A DNA stretch of 64,000 bases from an uncultured Lachnospiraceae bacterium (GTDB lineage: Bacteria; Bacillota; Clostridia; Lachnospirales; Lachnospiraceae): the NCBI GenBank assembly GCA_946616835.1, contig CAMOJK010000003.1:1-64000 (forward strand), written 5' to 3'. The position numbers were made by a program, and so were the translations under genes. Positions 47,239-57,106 of the stretch are shown in pieces (within the stretch, counting starts at the first letter, position 1; every line of letters begins with the position of its first letter). The notes beneath the pieces are model-generated. The model worked only from the letters and a program-made list of their open reading frames with translations, was not told the DNA's origin and did not search any database.

Positions 47239-48258
47239 TCAGCGACCGTATCCGTCCGGGTTCATCTGCTGCCAGCGCCAGCTGTCGGCACACATCTCAA
47301 GTATGCCGTTTTCAGCTTTCCAGCCCAGCTCCCGCTCTGCTTTTGAAGCATCAGCGTAGTTTGCAGCTATATCACCGGGGCGCCTGGGATCTATCTGGTA
47401 GGGAATTTTAACCCCTGTAGCTTTTTCAAAGTTTTCCACGATTTCCAGCACACTGTATCCCCTTCCGGTCCCCAGATTATATATGTAAAGACCTCCATTT
47501 TCATCGAATTTCTTTAATGCCTTTACATGTCCTTTCGCAAGATCCACCACGTGTATATAATCCCTTACGCCTGTTCCGTCAGGTGTGGGGTAATCATTTC
47601 CGAAAACATGAAGTTTTTCCAGCTTTCCCACGGCCACCTGGGTAATATAGGGCATAAGATTATTTGGGATGCCATTGGGATCCTCACCTATCTTTCCACT
47701 CTTGTGAGCACCTATGGGATTGAAATACCTGAGCAGCACAATGTTCCACTCAGGATCGGCAGCCTGAATGTCCGTAAGTATAGTCTCCTGCATGGATTTA
47801 GTGGAACCGTATGGGTTTGTGCAGGGTTTCTTAGGGCTTTCCTCTGTCACCGGCACCGCATCCGGATTCCCGTAAACAGTTGAGGATGATGAAAAGATCA
47901 GATTTTTAACGCCATGCTTTCTCATTACATCCAGCAAAACCAATGTACCGTGTATATTATTATCATAATACTCCCAGGGAAGCCTTACCGACTCACCCAC
48001 AGCCTTTTTCCCTGCAAAATGTATGCAGCCGCTTATCTCCGGCTCTTTAGTAAATATTTCCTCAAGCCCCTCTCGGTCTCTTATATCTTTTTCATAAAAT
48101 TTAACCGGCCTGCCGGTTATCTCTTCTACCTTATCAAGAGCCGCTTTTGTGGAATTATCCAGATTATCCACTACGACTACATCTTCGCCGGCCTGCTGCA
48201 GCTCCACCACTGTGTGGCTCCCTATAAATCCGCAACCCCCGGTCACAAGTATTGACAT
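47239..48258 (-). CDS. galE: UDP-glucose 4-epimerase
   Basis: MSILVTGGCGFIGSHTVVELQQAGEDVVVVDNLDNS, NPYGSTKSMQE. Confidence 0.96.
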   Translation of the reverse strand: MSILVTGGCGFIGSHTVVELQQAGEDVVVVDNLDNSTKAALDKVEEITGRPVKFYEKDIRDREGLEEIFTKEPEISGCIHFAGKKAVGESVRLPWEYYDNNIHGTLVLLDVMRKHGVKNLIFSSSSTVYGNPDAVPVTEESPKKPCTNPYGSTKSMQETILTDIQAADPEWNIVLLRYFNPIGAHKSGKIGEDPNGIPNNLMPYITQVAVGKLEKLHVFGNDYPTPDGTGVRDYIHVVDLAKGHVKALKKFDENGGLYIYNLGTGRGYSVLEIVENFEKATGVKIPYQIDPRRPGDIAANYADASKAERELGWKAENGILEMCADSWRWQQMNPDGYGR

Positions 48259-48283
48259 AAGCCTCCCTCCGTTGTCCTTTTTT

Positions 48284-48310
48284 TACTGTTCAGAACCTGT
48301 CAGTCCGTTA
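48284..48310. repeat. Partial copy of the about 38-bp palindromic repeat
   Basis: ACTGTTCAGAACCTGTCAGTCCGTTA. Confidence 0.4.
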
Positions 48311-48408
48311 TCAATCACCTTGCCCCAGTCTGACCGGTCTCTTCCTTTTTCACTTATACAATGTATTTTTGATTATCATTATTGCAGAAAATTTCGTCTA
48401 TATTTTCA

Positions 48409-49671
48409 TTATTTCCTTGTATGCTTTTCAATCTGCTCATTCAGATATTCCGCCAGTTCTTCCTGTGGCACATCATAGTATTCGGTGAAAGCATGCTTTT
48501 CACCGTTTATCTTGATGCCCAACATTTTCTCAAAGGGGATATTCTCTGTGGACCTGAGCAGATTATTTTCCACATTGGGATTTGTTTTCTTAAGCTCCGC
48601 TATCAGCTGCTTTACAGCCAGCCGCTTTGAGCCTCCCTCACCCTCAGGCCTGCAGGTCGTGCAGGTATCGGTAAAATGACAGGCACACTGTATGAAATGC
48701 AGGCCGTTATAGTCCCGCCATCTCTTTATATCATCCTCCCTGACCAGATAGAGAGGTCTTATCAGCTCCATGCCTTCAAAATTTGTGCTGTGAAGCTTTG
48801 GCATCATTGCCTGAAACTGCCCGCTGTAAAGCATACCCATAAGCACGGTTTCTATCACGTCATCAAAATGATGCCCAAGTGCTATCTTGTTGCAGCCAAG
48901 CTCCTTTGCCTTGCTGTACAGGTAGCCTCTCCGCATCCTTGCACACAGATAGCAGGGGGATTTTTCCACACTGTATACTGCGTCAAAGATATTTGTCTCA
49001 AATATGGTCAGGGGTATCCCCATGAGCTTTGCATTGCTCTCAATGACCTTGCGGTTTACTTCGCTGTATCCCGGATCCATGCAAAGGAAAACTACCTCAA
49101 AAGGAAACTTATGATGCTTCTGCAGTTCCTTGAAAAGCATGGCCATGCACATAGAATCTTTTCCGCCTGATATGCACACAGCTATCCTGTCACCGGGCTG
49201 TACTAGTTCGTAATTTACTATGCCCTTGGTAAATCTGGAAAAAAGATCCTTTTTAAAAGTTTTGGTAATACTCTCTTCTATGCCGATGCGCCTTGCATCA
49301 TCCCCGGCAGCACCGGAGGCCAGCCGGTAAACGTATGCTCCGTAGCCCCCCTCCAGATTATAGGCGTCATATCCTGCTTCACGCATCAGATCAACGGCAT
49401 CCGCACTTATCCTTCCGAAACGGCAGAGTACTACTAACTTTCTTCCGGAGGATACTATTTCAGAGAGCTTCAGTCCGGATCCCCCCGATGCTTCGCTTGA
49501 AATGTCATTCGAAACCTTATCTTCACAAAAGGCCTCCACCTGTTCCGGTGTAAAAAAATAAGCCCCTTCGATATGATCCTTGTCAAATGCTTCCCTGTCC
49601 CGAAGGTCGATCACATAATACTCTTCGGCGGCCATTTTTATTAATTCTTCTGCGGTGATACTCGCACTCAT
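48409..49671 (-). CDS. Rhodanese-TtcA/TilS-like PP-loop ATPase fusion
   Basis: YYVIDLRDREAFDKDHIEGAYFF...LVVLCRFG; ISGGKDSMCMAMLF; CYLCARMRRG, GHHFDDVIET. Confidence 0.9.
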   Translation of the reverse strand: MSASITAEELIKMAAEEYYVIDLRDREAFDKDHIEGAYFFTPEQVEAFCEDKVSNDISSEASGGSGLKLSEIVSSGRKLVVLCRFGRISADAVDLMREAGYDAYNLEGGYGAYVYRLASGAAGDDARRIGIEESITKTFKKDLFSRFTKGIVNYELVQPGDRIAVCISGGKDSMCMAMLFKELQKHHKFPFEVVFLCMDPGYSEVNRKVIESNAKLMGIPLTIFETNIFDAVYSVEKSPCYLCARMRRGYLYSKAKELGCNKIALGHHFDDVIETVLMGMLYSGQFQAMMPKLHSTNFEGMELIRPLYLVREDDIKRWRDYNGLHFIQCACHFTDTCTTCRPEGEGGSKRLAVKQLIAELKKTNPNVENNLLRSTENIPFEKMLGIKINGEKHAFTEYYDVPQEELAEYLNEQIEKHTRK

Positions 49672-49727
49672 AAATCTTTTACTCCTGTTTCGGTACTACC
49701 CTATGCCTTAATAAACATTTTATAAAC

Positions 49728-50732
49728 TCAGCATATCCTGGGCAGACCTTCGCCCTTAAGTATATCCATGTTACGTTCGCCGCCTATGCGCGTCCTCATT
49801 ATGAGTTTTCCCGCACGTTTTTCTTCAGCCTTTACTTCACCTATTACCGCTGCAGCGGAACCATAGGCACTGCTCCTAATAAGTTCAAGCGCCTTATCCG
49901 CATATTCCCCGGGCAGGATCAGGGCAAGCTTGCCCTCATTTCCCATATATGCAGGATCTATGCCCATCAGTTTTGCAAAATCCCTTACCGCATCTGTTAC
50001 CGGGATTTTTTCTTCTTCTATATAGAAAGCCTTTCCGCTGCTCTCAGCCAGTTCCTTTAACACCGTACCAAGACCACCCCTTGTGATATCCCGCATGGTA
50101 TGAATGGGAATTCCCGAATCCATAAGCTTCCCTGTCATCTCCGTAAGCGGAGCATTATCACTTTTTATATCGGTATCTATATTCAGCCTGTGCGCCATTA
50201 TCGCCGCGTGGTGGTCGCCCATGGTACCGGACACTATTATCACATCCCCGGCTTCAGCATTTGCAGCCGATATATCCGGCACGGTCTCTCCCTCAAAAAG
50301 CCCTACTCCTGAGGTATTGATATACATACCACCGTTTCCGCCGACTACTTTGGTATCTCCTGCCACTATGTGTACACCCGCCTCCTTTGCCGTATCCGCC
50401 AGAGATTCCACGCATCTTTTAAGGAGGCTTATGTCAAGTCCTTCTTCCAATATAAAGCCACAGGTTATATACTTTGGAACAGCTCCGCGCATAAGCAGAT
50501 CGTTAACAGTCCCGCATATACACAGCCTGCCTATATCCCCACCGTTAAACTCAAGAGGCGTCACTACAAAGCTGTCCGTAGTCACGGCTATCCTTCTACT
50601 CCCCGGCACTACTGCACTGTCCTCCATTGCAAGCAGAGTCTCATTTGCAAAAGCCGGCGCAAAAATCCCGTCTATTAATTTCTTTGTATCACTTCCCCCG
50701 CTTCCATGAGCAGTCGTTATTACTTCCGGCAT
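49728..50732 (-). CDS. hypE: HypE-like hydrogenase maturation protein
   Basis: ITTAHGSGGSDTKKLI, TDSFVVTPLEFNGGDIGRLCICGTVNDLLMRGA, C-terminal GLPRIC. Confidence 0.9.
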   Translation of the reverse strand: MPEVITTAHGSGGSDTKKLIDGIFAPAFANETLLAMEDSAVVPGSRRIAVTTDSFVVTPLEFNGGDIGRLCICGTVNDLLMRGAVPKYITCGFILEEGLDISLLKRCVESLADTAKEAGVHIVAGDTKVVGGNGGMYINTSGVGLFEGETVPDISAANAEAGDVIIVSGTMGDHHAAIMAHRLNIDTDIKSDNAPLTEMTGKLMDSGIPIHTMRDITRGGLGTVLKELAESSGKAFYIEEEKIPVTDAVRDFAKLMGIDPAYMGNEGKLALILPGEYADKALELIRSSAYGSAAAVIGEVKAEEKRAGKLIMRTRIGGERNMDILKGEGLPRIC

Positions 50733-50774
50733 ATCTATCTCCAGTCTGTCGTTTACTTCATATTTATATTCTAT

Positions 50775-50960
50775 ACTAAAACTTCCCACTTGTTATATAC
50801 CACGAACTTCCTCACACCGATATCTTGCCCGCGGTGGGAGAAAAGTACCGGAGGCGCCAACCTCAATAGAGCGTAGTGAAGACTAAGCCCTACGGATGTG
50901 GGTAGAATTGTGGGAACGCGAAGCGCGAAACAATCCGTGTGGATCAAATTGTCCATGGTC
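50775..50960 (+). repeat. Dispersed ACTAAAACTTCCC repeat with GC-rich extension; possible mobile-element remnant
   Basis: ACTAAAACTTCCCACTTGTTATATACCACGAACTTCCTCACACCGATAT shared with 46190-46244; partial match at 2101. Confidence 0.45.
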
Positions 50961-51072
50961 GGTCACTTTCAACGCATAAAATATTATATCAGCAAGCCCG
51001 GGCAAATTAAAGCACGGCAGTTTCCGTTTGGGATAAAAAATGATACAATGTCATAAAAGGCAGGTGGGTTAC

Positions 51073-51303
51073 ATGGAAAACAAGAATTCTGATCATTCCG
51101 ATATAAAAAATAACAATTCATCAAAGTCAGCTATGCCTGATATAAAAACTCATCTGTACCGTTCGGATATTTTCACCGGAAAAACTCCGGATATCAGGGA
51201 CATCCGCAAAATGATGCCGGGACAACGCTTGCTTAAAATGAAAGAGACTACCGACACCGACAGAAGCCTGAACAAATTCATGGAAGAAACTCCGGACAAC
51301 TGA
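51073..51303 (+). CDS. Small hypothetical protein
   Basis: Short ORF with SD, immediately upstream of the SulP gene. Confidence 0.5.
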   Translation: MENKNSDHSDIKNNNSSKSAMPDIKTHLYRSDIFTGKTPDIRDIRKMMPGQRLLKMKETTDTDRSLNKFMEETPDN

Positions 51304-51348
51304 ATACGATATCGAATTTCCATAAAGATACGAGGTATTCTCCCGACT

Positions 51349-53691
51349 GTGCTGAAAAATTTAAAAAACTACAAGTTGTCATACATTCCCGGTGACATAT
51401 TCATCGGAATAATAATCGCCTTTATTTCCATTCCCATATCTATGGGATATGCAATGATAGCCGGACTTCCTCCTGTGTACGGATTATACGGTTCCGTGCT
51501 TCCCATACTTTTATTCGGACTCATCACATCTTCTCCCGGCTTTGTATTCGGAGTAGATGCTGCCCCTGCGGCACTTACAGGAGCATTGGTATATTCCCTC
51601 GGGCTTACCGCATTTTCCGAAGAAGCCATAAGTCTCATCCCTGCACTGACGATATGTGTCACTTTCTGGCTGGGACTCTTTATGATATTCAGGGCCGATC
51701 GCCTCACCCGCTTTGTTTCCTCTCCTGTAATGGGAGGCTTTATATCAGGTATCGGCTGCGAGATAATCCTTATGCAGGTGCCAAAGCTTTTCGGCGGAGA
51801 TGCACTGCGCGGGGAACTCTTTGAACTCGTGCCGGAAATAATACACTCTGCCCGGACAAATTTTAATCTCCTGTCTTTTATCCTCGGCCTGTCTACCGTA
51901 GTGATAATACTTATTTTCAAAAAAATATCTCCCCGAATTCCCATGACAGTGATAATGATGATAATCGGTGCGTTTCTGGGAAAGTTCACACCGATCGCAG
52001 ACCACGGCGTCAGGCTTTTAGACACCCCTAAGCCCGGACTCATGCACCTGACATTTCCGGATCTCACATGGCTTTTCTCACATCCTAAAGAAATGATCAC
52101 TACATCCCTCGTGATAGCGATTGTTGTCACAGCAGAAACACTGCTTGCCACACAGAATTTTGCAATGAAGAACGGCCAGCAGATAAACGGAAGACAGGAA
52201 CTCTTAGCATATACCGCAGGAATGTTTGGTGCCGCCCTTTCAGGATGCTGCCCGGTCAACGGTTCTGTCTCCAGAAGCGGCATCGCGGATCAGTATAAAG
52301 TCCGTTCCCAGATAATGTCCCTTGTTGCCTCCATAACCATGGTGCTCATTCTTCTGGTTGGCACCCCCTTCATAGGCTGGCTTCCGGTTCCCATATTGAC
52401 AGCCATAGTCATATCCGCACTTATCGGAATACTTGAGATATCGCTCGCCGTAAAGCTCTACAAGGCAGACAGGATCGAATTCTTTATTTTCATGGCTGTA
52501 CTCATGACCGTACTCATCCTCGGTACTGTATACGGGGTATTTGCCGGAGTCATCCTATCATTCGTAATCTATATTATCAGAGCATCCAAGCCCGCAAGAA
52601 GCTTCCTCGGGTGCATCCCGGGACAGGAGGGATTCTTCCCCATAGACCGTTACAAAGATGTCCGCCCCATAAAAGGTGTAGTCATTTACAGGTTCATGTC
52701 ACCCCTCTTTTTTGCAAATGCAGGAATTTTAACTTCGGATCTTGAAAAAGCGGTTGGAAACGGCACTAAGGTGGTGATAGTGGATGCAGGCAGCATAAGC
52801 AGCATAGATATCACCGCCGCAGAATATATTTTAAAGCTTTATGAAAATTTTAAGAAGAAAGGTATCCGTTTCTTTCTGACAGAACATGACGGGAAGATAA
52901 ATGATGAACTTCACGAATTTGGATGCGGAGTGCTTCTTTCAGAATGGGCTGTTCTACCTCGTATAGAACAAGCTCTCAAAATATGCGGTTACAGTTATCC
53001 CTACATATATGAACGAAACGCAGATGATATCGCCAGGGAATTACAGAATGAAATTGCGGAAAGCAACCTTCAGTCAAGCGAATCGGACCTTCAGTCCGGT
53101 AATGCCCGCAGGGTACTGGCGCAGTTTGAGTGGGCTTTCGGAAAGGATGCCGAAAACCGGATGCAGGAACTGGCAATCGACTTTTCCAGAAAACTGCTTG
53201 AAAGCGAATGGGATGAAAAGGACCATATATTGAATGAACTGATCCCATCATGGGGAATACTTGATGAAGAGCAATTTCTCGATATCGTGGAAATGCAGCT
53301 TGCCGTCTATGATACGGAACACAGTACCACTCATATTGACAACTCCGATAAGTATGGTATTCAGAATAATGATCCGGCCGGCACTTCCACAGATAAAGAA
53401 TCCGATGAAGATGATGATCCTGCCAATAATATTGAAAACATAAAGGAAGCCCTGGTACGCTACCACGCGGATCTGGACCGCAGACTGGCAGAATCAGACA
53501 GCACTCTGATCAATGACGTGGTAAGAGCCAGAAGACGCAGGGAATTATATTTCAAAAAACATAATCCTAAAGCATATGAGATATACCGTGCCGAAAGACA
53601 TGAACACAGAAATCTCCTGCGTGAAAAGTATCCAAAACTCCTCGCTAAGATAGACGAGATCCGTGCAGATGAAGACTCAAAACATAAATGA
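51349..53691 (+). CDS. SulP/SLC26 family anion transporter with STAS domain and C-terminal extension
   Basis: PISMGYAMIAGLPPVYGLYGSVLPILLFGLITSSPGFVFG...GCCPVNGSVSRSGIADQ; STAS VIVDAGSISSIDITAAEYI. Confidence 0.93.
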   Translation: MLKNLKNYKLSYIPGDIFIGIIIAFISIPISMGYAMIAGLPPVYGLYGSVLPILLFGLITSSPGFVFGVDAAPAALTGALVYSLGLTAFSEEAISLIPALTICVTFWLGLFMIFRADRLTRFVSSPVMGGFISGIGCEIILMQVPKLFGGDALRGELFELVPEIIHSARTNFNLLSFILGLSTVVIILIFKKISPRIPMTVIMMIIGAFLGKFTPIADHGVRLLDTPKPGLMHLTFPDLTWLFSHPKEMITTSLVIAIVVTAETLLATQNFAMKNGQQINGRQELLAYTAGMFGAALSGCCPVNGSVSRSGIADQYKVRSQIMSLVASITMVLILLVGTPFIGWLPVPILTAIVISALIGILEISLAVKLYKADRIEFFIFMAVLMTVLILGTVYGVFAGVILSFVIYIIRASKPARSFLGCIPGQEGFFPIDRYKDVRPIKGVVIYRFMSPLFFANAGILTSDLEKAVGNGTKVVIVDAGSISSIDITAAEYILKLYENFKKKGIRFFLTEHDGKINDELHEFGCGVLLSEWAVLPRIEQALKICGYSYPYIYERNADDIARELQNEIAESNLQSSESDLQSGNARRVLAQFEWAFGKDAENRMQELAIDFSRKLLESEWDEKDHILNELIPSWGILDEEQFLDIVEMQLAVYDTEHSTTHIDNSDKYGIQNNDPAGTSTDKESDEDDDPANNIENIKEALVRYHADLDRRLAESDSTLINDVVRARRRRELYFKKHNPKAYEIYRAERHEHRNLLREKYPKLLAKIDEIRADEDSKHK

Positions 53692-53696
53692 CCGTA

Positions 53697-55175
53697 TCAC
53701 ATGGTCTTCTTTACAAAAGGTATCCTCCTGAAAAGCCAAACCGGTATGAAAGATATCAGGTAAACTATCAGTATCCATAAAAGTGACGGAAAGATCTTTG
53801 CCGGACCTGTTATGCTACCGAATATCATAGCCTCCAGATCATCAAAAACCTTTATTCGGTCAAGCACCGCAGGAAATACAAGGTATACGCCAAGTGTGCA
53901 CCCGCCTATGGAAGCAAGCACTTTTTTAACAGACTCTTTGTGAGGATGGCCGGTATGTATCAGCTTGATGGTCATAAACATCGATAACGATGCAAGGATT
54001 CCCACCCAGTACAGATAATCCATATATATTGCTACGCTTTCGATATATGTAGTGTGATAGTAAGTGTTATATATTATCATGGACATATCGATCACTGTCA
54101 GCAGCCAAGCAAAAGGAAGAACCTTTTTGATCTGCTCCCTTGTCACTCTGTGATGCAGATAGTATCCCACCAGAGGATAGAATATCGAATTAGTCAAAAG
54201 CCAGTTAACATTAAATGCGGGATTCATTATATACCTGCCCTCGCAGATTTTGTCATCAATCTCAGGCAATACAGTCTGAAGGATCACTCCTATTATTATG
54301 AGGTAAATAAAATCACGGTTCTTCATGTTTTGTGCCATGGGTCTTATAAAGGGCAGACAAACAAGAAAACCTATATAAGAATACATATATGCAAGGGGCA
54401 CAATCCTCTCCTTGCAATAAAGATCGCCAATGAAGGTCCAGATATCCCAATCGTCACGACCTCCCAGCAGATCAGAAATGTAATAGAATATAGTAAATAT
54501 CAAGAGAAGGACAGCCATGCGCAGTATCCTGTTCTTCCAGATATATCTTTTCGTTTCATTCTGTATGAGGAGCTTTGCGCCGGCTCTCATAAATACAAGC
54601 GAAGGCCCGCACAGTGATATCATGGATATTATCATGAATATCCCGTATGGCACAGTTCCGGCAGTACACTCTCTTCCAAATATCTCAAATCCTTCCGTCT
54701 GTGCAAAAAGATAAAGAAGGATTGAAACAATCATTATGACATCAAAATAAAGCTCGTTTGTAGGCAGATGCTTATGTGCAAGTTCCGGCTCAGCGGGCAG
54801 ATGCGGCTTCTTTGCAGCATGTTTGCTGTGCTCTTGGGAATCTGATGCTTCTTCAGAAGACAGATCATTAATGTCGGACAGCTTATCATTATGTCCAAAC
54901 GCTTTGCCTGAATGAGTCTTCCTTCTGTGAATCGGCTCCCTAACTGCAGATTCGGAATTATCTTCAGCATCTTTTGGCATTACTTTCCTGTCAGAAGATT
55001 TATTTTCCTTCTCAGCATGTACCTCACTCTTGTCATCGATAATCTTCTCTTTCTCAGAAGATGCCTTCACTTTCGGAGCAATCTCTTCCTTAGCTTCCTT
55101 GGGCAGCTCGATATCTATGGTTCCCGTTTCGCCATCTTTGAGAACCAGTTTTTTGTCCACTTCTTTGATCTTCAT
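53697..55175 (-). CDS. Membrane acyltransferase-3-like protein with acidic N-terminal extension
   Basis: About 10 hydrophobic segments, FDVIMIVSILLYLF...; N-terminal charged 140 aa. Confidence 0.72.
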   Translation of the reverse strand: MKIKEVDKKLVLKDGETGTIDIELPKEAKEEIAPKVKASSEKEKIIDDKSEVHAEKENKSSDRKVMPKDAEDNSESAVREPIHRRKTHSGKAFGHNDKLSDINDLSSEEASDSQEHSKHAAKKPHLPAEPELAHKHLPTNELYFDVIMIVSILLYLFAQTEGFEIFGRECTAGTVPYGIFMIISMISLCGPSLVFMRAGAKLLIQNETKRYIWKNRILRMAVLLLIFTIFYYISDLLGGRDDWDIWTFIGDLYCKERIVPLAYMYSYIGFLVCLPFIRPMAQNMKNRDFIYLIIIGVILQTVLPEIDDKICEGRYIMNPAFNVNWLLTNSIFYPLVGYYLHHRVTREQIKKVLPFAWLLTVIDMSMIIYNTYYHTTYIESVAIYMDYLYWVGILASLSMFMTIKLIHTGHPHKESVKKVLASIGGCTLGVYLVFPAVLDRIKVFDDLEAMIFGSITGPAKIFPSLLWILIVYLISFIPVWLFRRIPFVKKTM

Positions 55176-55249
55176 AGTATTCCTCTGTAATTACAGGACA
55201 TCTCCCACTATCCGTAACCGCATAATTTATCTGCCGGGGTTTATATTCC

Positions 55250-56161
55250 TCAAAAATTCCCCAGCATTATAACTTCAGGTTCAAGCGTAACCCCCGAATG
55301 CTCTTTTACTTTATCCCTCACCAGACAGATGAGTTTATATACATCATCCGCTGTAGCATTTCCCTTATTTATCACAAAGCCGCAGTGCTTTTCGGATACA
55401 CAGGCATCCCCCACACTTACTCCCGAAAGGCCGGCTTCCATTATAAGCTTTCCGGCAAAATTCCCCTCCGGTCTCTTAAAGGTGCTTCCCGCACTGGCAT
55501 ATTCGAGGGGCTGCTTTTCCAGGCGCTTGTTCTTAAGCTCTTCCATTTTTTTCCTTATGGCAGCCTTGTCACCATGCTGAAGCTCAAAAACAGCTCCGGT
55601 TATTATCTTACCGTTTTTCTTGAAGACACTGCTCCTGTACGACAATTCAAGGTCTTGCTTTTTTATTGCACCTTCCGGCGTATAGGCTTCAACTATTACA
55701 TCCGCTATTTCTCCGCCGTATGCGCCGGCATTCATATATACCGCACCGCCCACACTGCCCGGGATACCGGAGGCAAATTCAAGACCGGTGAGTCCACGAA
55801 CTGCTGCAACAGCTGCAGTCCTCATCAATAGTGCTGCAGCACCTGCAGTTACCCGTGTGCCTTCGACTTTTATCTTATCAAATTCACCGGCCAGCTTAAG
55901 TATCACTCCGTCATAGCCGCTGTCACTCACTAATAGATTACTTCCGTTTCCCACTAAGAAGTATGGGATACTCCCGGATAAAACATAATCCAAAACTGCC
56001 TTCAGGCCGGCTTCATCACTGACCGACACGAAAGCCGCAGCCCTTCCTCCCACGCGAAAAGTGGTATGCCGGCTCATGCTTTCATCCGTACGGACGTTGC
56101 TTTCACCCGCAAGCCGCTTTAATTGTTCGATTATTTCGCCCGTCACTAACCGCTCTGCCAT
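55250..56161 (-). CDS. murB: UDP-N-acetylmuramate dehydrogenase
   Basis: HTTFRVGGRAAAFV, YFLVGNGSNLLVSDSGYDGVI, GIPGSVGGAVYMNAGAYG. Confidence 0.96.
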   Translation of the reverse strand: MAERLVTGEIIEQLKRLAGESNVRTDESMSRHTTFRVGGRAAAFVSVSDEAGLKAVLDYVLSGSIPYFLVGNGSNLLVSDSGYDGVILKLAGEFDKIKVEGTRVTAGAAALLMRTAAVAAVRGLTGLEFASGIPGSVGGAVYMNAGAYGGEIADVIVEAYTPEGAIKKQDLELSYRSSVFKKNGKIITGAVFELQHGDKAAIRKKMEELKNKRLEKQPLEYASAGSTFKRPEGNFAGKLIMEAGLSGVSVGDACVSEKHCGFVINKGNATADDVYKLICLVRDKVKEHSGVTLEPEVIMLGNF

Positions 56162-56163
56162 CT

Positions 56164-57102
56164 TTATCCCAGAACCAGCTTGGCAGCTCCGTATATTCCC
56201 GCATCATTTCCCAGCTCAGCCAATGCAAACTTTACATCGCTGCAGCCACGGAAAACATACTTTTTATAATACTTTTCTATATAGTCAAACAGAACGGGAC
56301 CTGCCTTTGATACGCCTCCGCCGATAACAAATACTTCAGGATTTACCACACAGGCTACTGATGCAAGTCCTTTTCCAAGATACTCACCGAAACGTTCGGC
56401 TATCTCTATGGAAACCTTGTCACCTTCCTTTACTGCATCGAATACTGACTTGGCAGAAATTTCTCTCTCTCTTAATGTGCTGGGCTCATCATCCTCAGCC
56501 AGACGTCTCTTTGCAAGACGCACAACTCCTGTTGCAGATGCATACTGCTCAAGACATCCGTTATTTCCGCATCCGCAGGTATCAGGCTCATCATCCACAA
56601 TGTGTATATGTCCGATCTCGCCGCCTGCTCCGGTAGAACCTGTCAGTATCTTTCCGTCTATTATGATGCCTCCGCCTACTCCTGTACCAAGGGTAACGAC
56701 TACCAGATTGCTGTAGCCTTTTCCGCCACCCTTCCACATTTCTCCGAGTGCTGCCACATTTGCATCATTTCCGGCCTCAACCTTTATGCCGTCAAGAAGC
56801 CCGCTTAAGGTGTCCTTTATTGAAAAAGTACCCCAGCCTAAGTTAGCAGCCTTAAAAATAACACCATCTCCGTCCACAGGTCCGGGCACACCTATGCCAA
56901 CACCGATAACATCTTCCTTAGCCACGCTCTTTTCAGCCATCTTCTTTTTTATTGCATCTGCGATATCGGGAAGGATCTTTTTTCCCTCATCACTTTTATC
57001 TGTAGGTATCTCCCATTTTTCGGTAACATTTCCGTTGGGATCAAAAAGTCCCATTTTGACAGTAGTTCCACCGAGATCAACGCCGAATATAACCTTACCC
57101 AT
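56164..57102 (-). CDS. glcK: ROK family glucokinase
   Basis: FGVDLGGTTVKMGLFD, GTGVGGGIIIDGKI, GEIGHIHIVDDEPDTCGCGNNGCLEQYAS. Confidence 0.94.
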   Translation of the reverse strand: MGKVIFGVDLGGTTVKMGLFDPNGNVTEKWEIPTDKSDEGKKILPDIADAIKKKMAEKSVAKEDVIGVGIGVPGPVDGDGVIFKAANLGWGTFSIKDTLSGLLDGIKVEAGNDANVAALGEMWKGGGKGYSNLVVVTLGTGVGGGIIIDGKILTGSTGAGGEIGHIHIVDDEPDTCGCGNNGCLEQYASATGVVRLAKRRLAEDDEPSTLREREISAKSVFDAVKEGDKVSIEIAERFGEYLGKGLASVACVVNPEVFVIGGGVSKAGPVLFDYIEKYYKKYVFRGCSDVKFALAELGNDAGIYGAAKLVLG

Positions 57103-57106
57103 TACA

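Noticed and set aside
51369-52283. 304-aa minus-strand ORF
   Set aside because: Antisense to the SulP transporter; composition artefact, no recognisable domain
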